Notes: a model not told the origin generated them from the sequence alone. 64,000 nucleotides of DNA from Verticillium longisporum (GCA_019188255.1 JAETXT010000009.1:1178001-1242000); one strand, 5' to 3'; shown: positions 11,651 to 25,715, numbered from the stretch's first letter. Translations and numbers: made by a program.

Positions 11651-14600
11651 AGACGCTCCGACCGGATGTCTGGACCTGCCATTATGCCGACCCGCGTCGT
11701 TTGGCGCCTCGTGCTCTTCTTGCTTTAGAATCGTGAGAGGTGTCATCCAAAGTCGCGTCTTCATGACGTTTTGGCCTTCAGACGACCCATTCTGCGCCAT
11801 TCTGCGCCAGTCTGCGGACTATTCCTGGCCACGCCCAACATTTGAACCTCCATGCTCATCACCGGGCGAGCCTCTCTCTCGCTCTCTCTCGCTCTCTCTC
11901 CAAACCCATCAGTGACGTATCATGACACTGCTTTGGGATCTGAATCGCAGTGGAAAGGTGTGCTGGGCAGCTCTTTTTAATCCTCGTGACCAGGGTCGAG
12001 ATGAATTCCCCGTTCCCGTCTCAGGCCTTGCCTACCAACCACTGGTTTCCCCCGACAAACAAGGCTATTTGCCCCAACCGCGCATCGCATAATGGAGAAC
12101 AATTATGTTCCGGATTCGCAACAGGGTTCGTCGGCAAGCGTGGTGCCCTGATCGCCCGGCTTGCCTTAGATTCAGGCGCAAAGCAGAGAGAGAGAGAGGG
12201 AGAGAGAAAAATGTTTCTTGCAGACGTCAGCTGGAAGGCCATGGCTAACAAGATGGCGTCCACCGTTAAACTCTCCCCCGAAGTTTCGATCGGAGAGACA
12301 CATGTCGTCCGCGGGCCCCCCAATGTTGTGGAGGGGGGGCTTAATTTGCCCTGCTCCCTTCGTCGGACTGGTGCCGATACTTACCACAACGAGACAACAG
12401 TTCGTTGGTCGCGCTGCAGAATGCCGAGCCTACTGACCACTGGAGGTTTACAGCACTACCGTTTGGTCGTCTGCTAGTAGGCGGTCCGTCGCCCGTGCAG
12501 TAGTCATTTTACGTTGACACGTCCGTCACGAGCGTCGGCTGGAGTCTAGCCTTTGTCTCCTGATGATCAATGGGGGTGTGGCCGCCGCCGGCGGCCAGGA
12601 CGGCGTCGACGCCCCCTAGAGGAACGGTCGGCACTGAAGCGCAGCTTTTTCGCCAGAACCAACATGGCTTGCGAGAACGGCGAGGGGCGCGGCGCCGCAC
12701 ACATGGAGGCGTGCTGCCCAGCTCCAGCAACCCCCTCGCCAGCAGGTACTTGTAGGCACAAAGGCTGATTTCCAATGTGATCTTCGGTCCACGATGGATT
12801 AGCCTCGAGCGCCAGGAACGGCCTTTTCTCGCCTGGGCGCCGTGGCGTGAACTAGACGCCCGCCCGCCCCCTTCCCTCCCCCAGGACTGGGAACCCCAGC
12901 AGCCGTGGGACGTCTTCAACCCCCCCGCCCGCCCCTGGTGGACGAGAAGACTCCTGGGCCAGGGCAAGGCCAAAGGCAACCAGACCAGACAAGACGAAGG
13001 CACGGCAAGGGTCTCGGAGACGAGGGATCGCCTTGCGTCGAAGCAGAAAAAAATTGAGGTCTCGGAAGACCGGGCGGGACCTTCTTCACACCCACCTGCT
13101 CACCAAACAAGTGTTCTCTTGGCCACGGTGATCAGTGGACGATGGCATTGACATGGTCTGAAGCTCCGAGAGCCTCCTTTGCATCAGTTGAACCAAACTC
13201 TCGGTGGCAAGGCTACGATGCGAGGCAGGGGGGGTTACGAGGATAGGGTCCGTTCGCTGCTGAGGAAGGGATGACAGACCAGATTGACAAGTTTCGAGAT
13301 TGACAGGTCATGTTCTTGCGGGCTAGTACGGGGGTGTGGCGGCAGTCCAGCGGCGGCGGCGAGCAGGCCCTAGTCCCGGCTGCCGGAGTGCAGGAGTCGA
13401 GGATGAAGGAGATGGCGCGAGGTGAGCGAGTTTTCCCCTTGGGCCCTCATCCCTCCCTGCCCTCCCAGTTCCCGTACTGGCTAGCCTTTTGCGTACAGGC
13501 TTGGCAGCCTCATGGCCGTTGAACAGGGCGAGAGAGTCAAAGAGAGAGAGGTCTTAGTGTCCTCGAGTTAGGCCTAGCTGCCAACATGACAAGTCAGGGC
13601 CGACCGCTGGTGGCCTTTCTAGCGTCTGCTCCTCCTGGGGACGCCCGTCGGTCTCGGGTTCACAAGCATGTGATGATCGCCCAGTCATCTTACGAGCCTG
13701 TCGGTTTGTTTGTGGCTGCGCTAGGACAGCACTGGGAGCATCTTCAGGACAGCTCGATGTTTTGCTGCTCTGGTTTTTTGGGACATGGAAGGGGGGCACA
13801 ACCACAGACAGAGACGAGTTTTACTTGTACAAAAGCATGAATTGGGGGACCCTCGACGGGACATCATGTGTGCCTCGGGTTCTCACCAATCGGCAGCATG
13901 GCATGGCGATGATCTGGTAATCTCTGTGTGATGGATGCACAGTCCCCATGCTGGCTGGTTCCTGGCGACCTGAAGAGGGGCCGCTGCATGTTCACATGTA
14001 GGCCTGGAGCCTTGATGCTTGTCGGCTGATGATGGTGGCCATGGAGGTACCCAAGTACACCAAGTACACCAACAAGTACACTAACGTCATTACCGGGCTA
14101 GACTCTACGAAATCCCCTTCGCCTCGGCCTCGACAGTTGACAGTTGTTGATGTCCACGCTATTGCCGGTCAAGCATCACCGTAAGGATCACACATGGAGG
14201 GGAGAATCGAGATCAGGGCACATACTATCAGGCGAGGGGCACAAGCTAGCTGATCCATAGCTTCAAAGTCAAAGGGGATCCAGACTTGTGCATGCAGCTC
14301 TCTCTCTGTCTGTCTTTCTCTCTGGGGGCCTGCCTCCAAGCACGGCCACAATGAGGTTGCATGAGCGAGCTCGCTCCCTTGGGCCCAAGAACGCGCCGCA
14401 GCTCCGTCACGGGGCACTACTGCAGCTGCACTGCACTGCACTGCGAGTGCTGCACTACTTGCAACTCTGTCGTATTAGCAGCTCAGGAGTCGAGCAGCCA
14501 GGTGCGCTATGGCGCATACCACGGTCGCACTTCGGTGACACTCGTCCTTCACTATACCAGACCCGATCTACTACAGCGGCAGCAGTTGACTTGCACACAC

Positions 14601-16578
14601 ATTACTATCCTCGGCAAAACCATGCCAATTCATCTCGTGACAGCAGCCGATGGGCAGCATGCTGATTGCTGTTGTCATACTGCATCGACAGGTTGACTTG
14701 ACTTTTTCGTGGCCCATGTCGCGGAGAAGCGATTTTTGACTCCATAAGGGATCGCCAGCCGCAAGATCACATTTCGACAACTCATTTTATGTGTTCACAT
14801 TTTGGAGTCATCCCGTGGGCATCTTGTTGCCCATTGCGCTCCCGCCGCCGGCCTTTAATTGGTTCCCGAGCAAGAAGAAAGACGTGCTTCAGCCGTGCAT
14901 TCGCCGTATGAAGGCCACCCACACCTACGAGGGGTTCAGCTCCGACGTGGTGGTCCTCATCTGCACCTTTTGTGTAACGTTCCCGAGTACAGATGGGCAG
15001 AGCCTGGTCAGACACAATAGCCAAGTTTGCAGTATCGCCTTTTGACAGCGCCTGGACCGTGGCAGTGGCACAGCTCACCTATTCAGACGACAGCGGCTCT
15101 TGGGCTGCTTGGAGTTGACAGCAACCTCCGCTCATGCGGCTGTTGAACGTTCCGGCATCTGCGTCGTGGATGAGCGACAGTCTTGTAACCGTTGCAACGG
15201 CTTGGCGTTTGCACGATCGACCTGAAGCGCGGAGGTGTCGCGGAGTAGCCAACCGAACACCCCCCCTACCTTGTCCTGCCATCCCAGGCTTCGGCTGATC
15301 AGTGCCGGTCGCATCTATCAACCCCTGGTCCTGCTTCCCCCTTACAAAGCAAAGTACTCTCATGCCTAACAGGTCAACAAGACCCTCCCTCCACCAACAG
15401 CCAACCAGCCCCCCCTTCCCCCCTTCGAGCTGCCATGTCGATCTCGGTTGGGGTTGGCAGGTCTAGTGTCGTCATCGGCTGGGCGCCTACTTTTGCCCAA
15501 AGGCATTGTGACGGACGGGACTTGCCTCGAAGACGAGAGGGCTGGCGATCAGCGGTGCGCCGGACCTCGTAACTGGTTTTTCTCCCTCCAGGCTTCAGCC
15601 GGAATTGGCCACGAGCCCCGCGCCGGCCCTTGGCCGGGCGTCAACCACATGGCAAACATGCGCTGAACTCATGGCACTTGGGGGGGCTAACTGCGGGCAT
15701 GTCCGACTTCAGGATGGTTGGCGGCGAACTAGACACCAACTTCTGTCGTCATGGAGGCGGGCTTTCGTCAGGCTTTTCTTTCTTGCTGCCAATGCCATAG
15801 AATCCTGCCATTGCCACGTGCGAGATCGTCGGAAGAACTGTTCTTTTCCCAGTAGCGGGCCACGGTGACCCGACAGCTTGACTCGCCTGCCGTCGCAAGC
15901 GATGATGCTGTCGCGTGCCCAAATGAGGCACTGTGGCCAAGGCAAATACTTGTTAGTCAATAGGGCGGACAGTCCAAGGGAGAAGGGCACAAGATGCACT
16001 GGCAGTATTACACTACACGGCGTGCCCAACAACCCAGGCGGGGTTGACTGGCTTGGGCGACCTGGTACATGAACCATCAGTGCTCCTGGTAAGATTCCCA
16101 GAACCAACGAAGAGGGTGTGAAGGAGATGTCGATCAGCACAGGAGGGGGGGCTTCCTTTCAGTGAATGAATCAAATATGCCCATCAGCTGTGACCAGCCG
16201 TCGGCCTTCCTGCTCAGAAGCGGCTTGAGAATCCATTCCGGTACAGGAGGCCAAATAGAAACAGATGGCAATGCAGTGCCTGGTAAGTGACCTCATGCCT
16301 CGCACGTGGGATGCTGACCCTACAGGACAGGTCGATCACTTGGTCCGAACTGTCACGGTCGATGACATCCAGGATCACCCAGTTCCCGGCTGACATGTCA
16401 TCTCACTAGGCCGCCCTCATTCGCAAGCAACTCTCTCCTGGCACAAGATCGGGCTTGCTAACGCGCGGCCTGACGGAGCGGGCACCCACCTGCGTGCGGC
16501 ACTAGAATGTCCATGGAATCTCGTGACAGGGTCTAGCTGGACTCATCGCCATGTTGGCATTGGCCTGAATGGTATCAG

Positions 16579-16617
16579 AGACACCAAAGACACCAAGGAC
16601 GCCAAGGACACCAAAGC
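16579..16617. repeat. GACACCAAG tandem repeat
   Basis: Four near-identical copies of a 9-nt unit (GACACCAAA, GACACCAAG, GACGCCAAG, GACACCAAA). On paper it encodes a D-T-K repeat in a short plus frame, but nothing around it supports a gene. Confidence 0.75.
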
Positions 16618-18066
16618 TAAACAGCAGACTGCGCCATGGAGATTTCCGAGGGCGGGGTGCAGGGGAGAGGGGCCGCCGTTGAACAGAGCAAAGAAGAAGG
16701 GTGCACATGCCACCACTACTCATTTCATGTCAGCATTATCGACGTCAATTTGCGTATTCCAGTATGAACGAGGCTTTGGCGGGTGTCTGACTTGAGTCGT
16801 GCTGCTGTCTTCGGTCGAGTTCAGCGACCAGTTCATAAGTCATGTCGCAGCAACACGAGGAACAATAACAGTGCCATTGTGGCAAGCGGTTCTTGGTGAC
16901 GCTGCTAATTTGGCATGCCCCTCTCGCACCTCGCGCATCTCTCATGGCCGTCGGTTCTTATGCCGACGCGCCAAAGGCTTTTGCCGTTGTGAGAAGCGAC
17001 CACGACAAGCGCGATGCGCTGCGCTGTCTTGCCAAGCTTTTGCCTCCCTTCAGCTGTCTCTGCCGACCTGAAAGCCGACCAAAAAGCCGACCGGCCGGCT
17101 GGCAGAGTTTCGGTTAGATCAGGGAAGACGTGGAGAGGTGCGGAGTGTTCGAGACCACGACCAGGAGTCAAAGTTCCCACCAGCATCGCTAACAGAAAAG
17201 CCTAATATCGCTGGTGACTACATTATGACTCTGGCTACTACCGACCGACGCGAACGCACGCTTCGGACTGTGCATCGCCTCAAGCGAACCGGTGTGTGCT
17301 CGCTCAGCTTTCCTCTCCCTTCCTCTACTTCGCCGCGCCCGAAACACAAGACCCAGGGCCGCACAAGACAGACACGCTGCACCGACAACCAAGATCGCTC
17401 ATCTCATCTCATCTCATCTCGCATCTGGCCTGTCCCACTGGATAAGCGCGCAAGACTAGGAGCTTTCATTGGCGACATGCGGGAGCTGCGCCCCACGGCT
17501 CACTCCTGTGATCTCCAGCGCCCGCGACGATCAGCCGGGACTCCCCTGGAAGTACATGGCCATGACTGGCTCTCTCGTTTTTCTGCTTTTCCTGCCCATG
17601 CCCTGATTTCTTGCCATGATAGCTAGACCCCTGCCACGCGAGGATGAGGGCCCCCTCGTAATCCGCCCCCGCCCCTGCTCCTCCTTGGTGCCACTTGTAT
17701 GTTTGTGTGCTTGTCCTAGTTGCTGACTTTTGAACAGCGAGCCCACCCAGCGAAGGAACGAAGAAGCGGGCGAGGAAGCTGGAAAGAAGGCCTTGGAGTG
17801 ACGATCGCCGACGCAACCAACAGCCCCCCCCAAGCGAATGTCGTCCTTCCGGGCCAGGTTGCGGTGCCTGCTTGTGCTTCTTCTTCCCTTGTGCGTCTTG
17901 TCCTCCCACCCCCCCGGAACGCCCGCATACGGAGGAGGCGTCATAATGGGCTGACATGTGTGTGTCTAGCCTTCTCGGTTACGGTACATCTTGCCAACGT
18001 CCTCTGGGCGCTCGAAGGAGGAGGCCGGGGGGACCAACGTCCTGCCGCCTCAGCCTACCCACAAGC

Positions 18067-18107
18067 CGCATCTCGTCCGCATCTCATCCGCATCTCATCC
18101 GCATCGC
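18067..18107. repeat. CATCTCATCCG tandem repeat
   Basis: Nearly four copies of an 11-nt unit CCGCATCTC(A/G)T are visible. A related ATCTC repeat occurs near 17400-17425. Confidence 0.75.
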
Positions 18108-21100
18108 GGCGGGTCATCGTGGCTGATTTGCTCGTTAGGTGCACACGCAGCCAATGAGCCGGCCATGACCACGGCAACGACGGTGTAGGGAGCAGCAGGA
18201 GGAGCGAGCTCTCCCTATGCCGCCGCGCCCCTCCGATCCCATCTTGTCTAGACACCCGCTCAGGCTGGCAAGGCATCTAATAGCATTTGATCCATGCCAT
18301 TAATTGGTATTATTGGAGACGCTCGCTCCATGCCCTCGCAGGGCCTCCCCGATGCTTGGAGCCGGGCCACATGACCCAGAACAGAGAACAGACCCACGAG
18401 AGGATTGCCGCAAGCGGTAAGGTGGCCATCACGGATCCATGCATGCTTGACTGAGCATTCAGTGCATCTCGTTCATCCCATGAACGAGTCCCAGGTTCAT
18501 CCTTTGGGAACGAGGCCGCACGACACAAGTGAGGCGCTCAAGTGAATGAACCTCAATGCTTGCCTCGTACCAAATGGACGAGGGGGCCAGCTCACCGCAT
18601 GCTTCGAATTCCCACTTCATCACGGCTCATTGCGTGGTTCATCTCATCTCGGAGCCCAGATTGACTTTCGACTCGTGCTAGTTGCCCGATCGAGATGGTG
18701 GTGGCTTGGAAATCCCGGCACGGCCATCGTCGTCGCCATCGCCAGCGCCGTCGGTGAGACGAAGAGACAAGGGGAGCGACGCATCCACGGGCGGGCTCGA
18801 CTCAGGGTTCAGGAGAGCACCGAGAGGGTACGCGTCCAGCCCTGCAAGTTGCCAGTGTTGCCCGTCTGGCGTGAGCTCTGGGTTTTTTTTTTCCCATCTC
18901 GCCAGGCATCATGCCGGCGGCCGCATGCACGACGCAGCTCACTCCCTCTCCCACCGAAGCGCGCCCACCGCGCAGTGTGTTGGGTAGCCATTGGCCCTCT
19001 TGTTTCTGCTCTGGACCGCCCTATCATACCCTGTCTGGTTTCCTGTGCCCTTCCATCATTCGCATCGTATCTTCAGATCCATGGGGAGGCCCAGACCGGG
19101 CCAGATACCCCCTCCCCCTCCAGCTCCAGCCCAGCCCAGCAACGTCAGTCACGCCGCTGTAGCATGTATTCCAGCATCTCGACGAGCTTGGTACAGGGAA
19201 CCTACACGACAGCCCTCGTTCGCAATGGCGGCTCGCGGACAGCCCAACATGTGATCCCAGAGTTTGGGGATGTCACGGGAAGCTTATTCGCTCCAATCAC
19301 CTGCGACGCGCTCTGCTTTTCCAACGCGTCTCTACACTCCATCCATATTGGTGGCGTCCTCATCTCAAGAGCTTTTGTTTCTTTTGCTTTGCCAGGAGAT
19401 GCCGGCCGGCGAGGGGGGCCAAGGGCTACTCCGTCGAACAGCGTCCCTGGGCAAAGACGTATGGAGGTGCTCAAGGGACAAGCATGGCTTCACCCAAGTC
19501 TCCCACACCCTCACCGTATCTTTGCGGCCAAGGGGAAGAATCTATCACCCTCGTCCTTGCTCACCGGCTGCGTATGTCGGACGTTGGCCTGCTTTCGCGC
19601 CCATGCGGGGGCGGAAAAGCAAGGAGAGACCGGATTGCTGCCACTGCAAGATTTCTGGCCTGGACTGAGCCACATGGTCATGAAGGGTAGACCCCTGGGC
19701 CTGCAGAGAGGCTGGAGGGGTCCCCCTCTCGCCTATCACGCCCAGCGTGATATGGCAGCTGTCAGGCCTGGTACGTTCTGGGTGTGCTTCAACAATTTCT
19801 TCTGGAGAGCTTCTGCGAAAAAGAAGATGGACTGTGGCACCCCTTGTTGGTCTTGGCGGACGTGCCTACTCGGACGATCGGCAGGCGACCAAGGAGCAAG
19901 TGACTGACCTGATCGCTGCCCCAAATTGCAGTACCAGAAGTAGATGAACTGCTCCAGGTTTAACCTAGCTTTCTCTACCAGCATTGATGAACGCACACGT
20001 CACGTCTGGCCGGCGGCGGCATTGTCTGTCTCCTCCGAAGGCCCAGAGGACATCAAGCGCTGGATCACAACAGCCTAACTGCATGGCCCCCAGACCAGTC
20101 CGGCCGAGTGGATGGATGAACAGACCAGTAGGCAGATGGATGGGTGTAAGGAGCAATCGATCCTGGCGGGTGCTCGCCTGCAATGCGACTCAGGCCGCAG
20201 CCAGCTATCCCTCTACGTCCCCTCCTCCCCCCTCCCAAGTTGACAAGCGAGCAGGGCCAGCAGCCAACCTGTTCCAAACTGTCGGGCAAGCTGCCGGAAG
20301 ATGCGCCGGAGGTGCCCCGGCCCCGAAGACGGTTTCCATGTGCATGAGACCAGCAGGAGGCACCATGCTCATCACTGCATTGCGCTTCTCCCAAATGGAG
20401 GAGAACCAGGTCACATCGTGTCCCATGAAGGCAACCCCATCAACACTCCCCCCCTGCCCGTGATGTGTTCAGTACATGGTCCCGCAGGGATTGGGGTTGA
20501 TCAGGAGCGCCCCCCAATCACTGGAATCCCCTCTTTGGTTCCCGCATCTGTGTCCTTGTTGCTGAGAGATTAATGTTCTGTTAATAGGGGGAGGAAACAG
20601 CAACGGTCATAGATCGGCCGAGATTTCCGGAGCTTTCGCGCTCCAAGCTCGCCATTCATTCATGGTGGTACCAGAAGGATCAAGAGGGGTGGCAGCGATT
20701 TTCAGGAGCCAAACCAAGCAAGCCATACCGCAAGGGGTTCTCCGAAGCTCTGACTTTGAGCATAAACAAGGTTTCTTAGCAGGAAGGGGGGAAGGATCGC
20801 CAACCGCGACGGGCGGCCGTAGCCATCTACGAATATAGATCGATGTGCTTGAATTCGATGGCTTGCTGAGCGCGACCCGTCCTCCTCCTCCTCCTCCCCC
20901 CCTTCAGTCATCTCCGTCAGGACTGGGGGGTGATCTCTCTGGCTGGACCCTTCTCAACGTACAGGGAGCGGACTGGCGCTCAGAATATCTGGGTCAACAT
21001 GACACCACTTTGTGGAATTGTCAGCCGGCAAGCCTGTCTTGGCCTCTCTCGATTCTTGCCGCCTGGAGGAGCCCCAGCAAGCATCGCACCGCATCTGTTG

Positions 21101-24100
21101 TCGATCGTCGGCGGATCCCAGATGGCAAAGGGGATCTTTCCAGGGGTCTTGTGATGGATCCTCAGGCTGTGCATGTTTCTCCGTACATGGTAGTATGTTG
21201 TATCTCGAGACACCCCTCCCGGACATACGAGGTGGGGGGCTTCCGGGCCTAACCCACCAGTGAGCAGGGAGGGGTTACAAGAGGGTTGCTCGCAACATTA
21301 TTCTGAGTTGCCTGTGGTAGCAGGCGGGAGGAGGTTGCAACGTCGAGCCCAGCTCACCGGGAGCCATGCTGTCATACCTCGCTAATTCTGCGTACCTAGA
21401 TATGCTGCCTCGCCCGTGGGGCATCTCTTCAGACGCTACACTCTACCCAGGAGCAAAGTCTGTAAGAACTTTCAGAGTGGGAAGTCTCGTTTCGCCGCCG
21501 CCCGTGTCGTAACGCGCTGTTGTTCGGCGATCTCTCACCCTTCCTTGTTTCGCCCATCACCGTGCCCTCTCTTCCACGACTCGCATACCACTGACCCAGT
21601 CCGACCTCGTGAGGATCTTCGTCGTTAGCACATCCACCCACGATACAGGTGGAGAGGCGGGTTTGCCACAGTGGAGGAGGGAGGACTGGGCGGGCTTGGG
21701 TGCGTCCACGCCGCTCCTTTTCCGGGATCCATGTTGCTCATCCGGCGCAGAATATGCCCCTAGTGAGAGGAAGCCAGGAATCAGGGGGGGGAGGGGGGAT
21801 AAACAACTGGCCAGCCCGTTCCAGGAATGATAGAACACCGGCCGGATGATCAGCTGCGTCGTGGCGGCGGCAGAAGCAGCCAACATAGCGGATGGACGGG
21901 AGTGGTCGAGGCATGTGTGTGTGTGCTCGTTCATCATAGTTCCGCTACATTCGGCCCTTGCCAGGGCTTTAGTGCTAGTGAACTATGTGGTATACCTCAG
22001 CATAGCATGAAGTGTATCGACGCCCGAGCAAGCCCGTTTGCTTTTTTTTTTTATTTTCCTCTCTTAGCCAGCTACACGAGTAATGGACCCTCAGACGGCT
22101 TTCATGTACAAGAAACATGTATCACGGGGAACACAGCCCCCTTTCATAAGACTTGGCCATCACGACAGCACGGCGCCTGGACGATGTCACCCTTCTTTCG
22201 CTCTCGATCGGAGCTGGGGATTTGGGGAAACAATGTGTGAGGGATTGAACGGGCGTCATGGGCGGCATCTCGTAACTAAAGTCCCTGGCCCCCTCCTGCA
22301 GGATACGATTCAGTAATCCCCTATTCGTCTCCAATGATCCTCCTCTCGCCTGGACGAGCCCGCCCGGTCCATTGCCTCCTTCCAGGCTAGGGCTGTCACT
22401 GCCGGCACCAGGAATCGATCTTGGCGCGTCTGCACGGGCGAACAAGTGAGCCAGTATCTTCTGGTGATCCCCATGGGTGGAGAGTGTTGCTGAAGGGGTT
22501 TGTGTCAATCAGATGGCATGGGTGGCTGGCATGTTTGAAGTGAGTGATCTTGGAGAAGCTGTCCCTTTCATTTGCAGGCTTCATACCCCCCCGTCATTGT
22601 TTCGTTCTCGAGATGCCCTTCGGGTGCGAACGTGGCAGACGATGACAGGGACAGAAACGAAGCACAGGAATGAAATGGTATGGGACCAATGTCACCCCCC
22701 CGTTCCCAGAATTCCCGTCCCATGGTACTTTGGGAGATCGCCCTCGCTTCTAACCCGCCAGGCGGGAGGGAACACTCCCACTCCCACACCAGCCAGCCCC
22801 CCCTGACTATGAACGGATTTCACCGGTCCAGGGCCCCGATGGAGCGTTCGTCTGCGCCCGCGAGGCGCATGCTGCCCATTCACGATGAGCCTTGGAGATG
22901 AGCACCATCATCATCGATGCAGTCAAGCTGCCGCGTGTCGCTTCCGGGCCGTAAGGCATGTCGCCTATTGAAGGAGAGCGCGGACGGCCAGGGAGGATCG
23001 AACAAATGATCCTTCATCGGTGTAATAGGATCGACCCGAAGAACTCTTGGCTACCGACAATGCTCCCAAGGAAGGATGTAACTATACTAACCACATTGTG
23101 CCTTCAGGTTTATCGGTGCCAAACTGCTATTTATCGCAGTACAGTCCGTACAACGGCGCAGTGGATGCAACCCTGGCTAGGCCGAACGACGCACAAGTCG
23201 TTGGAAAGGGAATGACTGATATAACATGGTTCTCACATATCGGGTCACAATGTGACCCAGGCGGCGGAGCGCATACGCGGCTGACGTCCAAGATGGGGAT
23301 CCAAGAAACCGTCTACCACTAGACGTGGGGACTCACCTTGTCCAGACGAATACATAGTACATGATATTCATAGCGTCAGGCGAGGTGAGGTCGGTAGGAT
23401 GCACTACGACGCAACAGCAGTCTTCTAATCATTCACATGTCTCACAGCCGCTCCTCATCCGCTCACCTGCGGCGAGTGTAAAATGTGGAGAGGGAAAAGA
23501 AACAGTCATTTGACTCGGAGCCACTCACTCTTAGACCGTTAAGTCCCAACGCTCGTCCGTAACAACGTCCAGCTCCATACCCGAGCAAAACTGACCGGTC
23601 TCCTTCTTACCTGTGGTTGACTAGACGCTTCTGTTCCAGTGCCTGGGCCTTGTCCATACGTGTCTTAGTGCTGTTAGTGGCCGTTGGTCATGTCTCGTCC
23701 TTCACGTGGCTTGAGACACGCCTATGTCTCAACGACCCCCAATTCCGATGCGACACTAAGCGGACGCGACACAAGCCACACTCCGTCCTTGCTAATAAGA
23801 CACATGTCTCGCTCTGCTGCGGACTGTATGGGGTGTCACAGTCACGTTTTCTCGTGGTGAGAATGATCTGCGTATGCCTGCCAGACTCTTGGCTTTTCTC
23901 ATAGTTGAATGCCCTGCCCGGCATCGTCATCCTAGCGCCTCTGCATGTTTCACTGAGACTTGAGTGTGCTCCGAGACGGCTGACGTTTTGACGATCATCA
24001 ATCATCCTTTCTGGACAGCCTCTGCCGCATACTGTGGCTTGTTAGAGACACCCGTCGACATGTGCCAGCTATCACTAGGCCAGTTCAGACCACCACTTCG

Positions 24101-24498
24101 TGGGCCCTCCTCGTGGTAAATGCCATCCATGTCTGCTTCCCCGAAGCAACGGACTGCATGCCGGACTGGGCCAAGGCGCAGCCACTCCCTTAGCGAGGCC
24201 GCACTGAACGTGTCGAGTGCGGCTCACATTGCTTCTTCCATAGCCTCGGAGCGCACGCACCCCCTCCGCAGTCAGCCCTTCAAATCACCACTGCCGGTGT
24301 CGTTCTAGGTTGCGTCCCTTGCAAAGAAAAGCAAACAATACCGTGCGCCCGACTAAGCAAATATGCCTGCTGACGAGAAGATGACCGAGGGCCCTTGAGC
24401 TCGAGGGAAAGGGAAAAGAAGCAAAGGAGCACATTCCTCCGAGAAGGCTTCCATTCACCACCCCCAATTGTCAACCGCCCGCGCGCCGGCGGAAGGGG

Positions 24499-24537
24499 AA
24501 AAAAAAAAAAAAAAAGAAAGAAAGAAAGAAAGAAAGC
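24499..24537. repeat. Poly-A run followed by GAAA microsatellite
   Basis: About 17 A residues are followed by roughly five to six GAAA units. Such purine tracts are prone to slippage and to false ORFs on both strands. Confidence 0.8.
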
Positions 24538-24552
24538 AAAACGAAACGCCAT

Positions 24553-24590
24553 GCCGCAGCATGTCCGCCCCGCCGCAGCATGTCCGCCCC
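24553..24590. repeat. Direct tandem duplication of 19 nt
   Basis: GCCGCAGCATGTCCGCCCC occurs twice with no spacer and no mismatch, followed by the first four bases of a third copy. Confidence 0.85.
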
Positions 24591-25715
24591 GCCGATCTCC
24601 ATGCCCTCGCCCCCCGGAATTCTGCGGGCGAGAAGAAACAGAGAAGCAATTCCCAGCCCTCGACGGCGTGGTGCGTGGGCCTTGTAGCGTGGTGTTTGAG
24701 ACAATCATTTTTGCTTCCCCGTCGCCCAGCCAGCCTCCCAGTGGGAAAACCTGGCGCTTGGGATCGTCGTCACCTTTTGCTCGGAGTGCTTGTCGCGCGT
24801 GGCGTGGACTCGCGAATATGCACGTACGTACATGCATGTGAGTGTGTGAGAGTGTGTTCCCACATAGGTACATGACCGTCGCCGAGCTGTACGCAAATGG
24901 ACCACATTAACGAGGAGGCTGCGTCGACGCAGGGCGCGAGCGCATCCCACACCCCCGTTGATCGAAGATGATAGACTATTGACGTCGCTTAAGCCCCAAG
25001 AGCCGCCAGGCAGAGGTCAAGACGCGGAGCTCCGCCAGTTCGAACCCGTGTGCCAAGTGTCTGCGAAGGCGGCTTGTGAACTAGAGGCACAACCATGAGC
25101 GGCGAGTCCATTCTAGTAGCTTTGGACATTCTTCTACAGCAGTCATCTTGCGGAGGTCTTGTTACACGCCTTGATATAAATTTACAAGTAGTCAAACCAA
25201 CTTGTCGTTGCCCAATGCCCCCAAAAGAAAAAAGAAAAGACAGACCGCAACAGTGAGCGAAGGGTGTAGTGATGTGAGATGCAACTAAAGCGGACATAAT
25301 GCATGTTGTCCCCCTTCAGAACGAAGCCAAAAAAAAAACGCCTTACGCCTTGCCGTACGCTCGCCTCCCGCCAGCGTGTGTATCACACATGTCCCGCAGC
25401 CTTGATCCCCCCCTTGGACCTCTCTCCCTTCGTCCTTCATCGGCCCGGAAGAAACAATGGACACAACCCGGCCGCCGCTATGTTTTCCAAGCCAGTGACA
25501 AAAGAAAAAGAAATGGGACAGGGAGGAAGCCTCCCTGCAAAGTAACGTCAAGTTATGGTATCATCCCTCTTCATCCTCCAATGTTTTCCACGTCCTCATT
25601 ACTTCCTGTCCGTCCAACATACTCCACGCCCCCTCATCGCCTACTGGCTAGCCTGCCAAAGAGTCGGACCTCCATGAGGCCCAGGACCACTGGATAAGAC
25701 ACGGCACGGCACGGC

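Larger units (their letters stand above)
9485..18545. other. Gene-poor interval upstream of the zinc-finger gene
   Basis: About 9 kb with no gene that I can rebuild. It is rich in short imperfect tandem repeats: GGTCCTGACC-type repeats near 9955-10010, ATGGAGC-type repeats near 10140-10205, GTGTGTGG near 10437-10460, a 7-nt TTCGAGG repeat near 11436, a CAGCCCT repeat near 11623, CT tracts near 11870, GACACCAAG copies near 16580 and CATCTCATCCG copies near 18067. Long 5' leaders and regulatory DNA of the zinc-finger gene may occupy part of it. A 175-codon frame at 11950-12477 has no recognisable domain and crosses a GA repeat. Confidence 0.5.
18546..25715. other. Gene-poor interval before the NimA gene
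   Basis: About 7 kb without a supported gene. The longest frame (18546-19907, plus, 453 codons) has random-looking composition, no domain, and is probably accidental. A 91-codon plus frame at 23047-23322 has a more protein-like composition but no partner exons that I could join. Between 24480 and 24600 are a poly-A/GAAA tract and a 19-nt tandem duplication. A long mirror-like purine run makes long low-complexity frames on both strands at 24280-24873. Confidence 0.5.

Noticed and set aside
18546..19907. Longest unexplained open frame (453 codons, plus strand)
   Set aside because: Composition is that of random GC-rich DNA (many Arg, Pro, Ser, Cys, Trp), with no domain, no flanking splice logic and overlapping frames on the other strand. 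Length alone is not convincing.
24280..24873. Overlapping 197-codon minus and 148-codon plus frames
   Set aside because: Both are made by the poly-A/GAAA tract and the 19-nt duplication; no domain is visible.
25025..25062. AGTTCGAACCC, a second tRNA-like box
   Set aside because: No 5-bp T stem on either strand and no cloverleaf around it.
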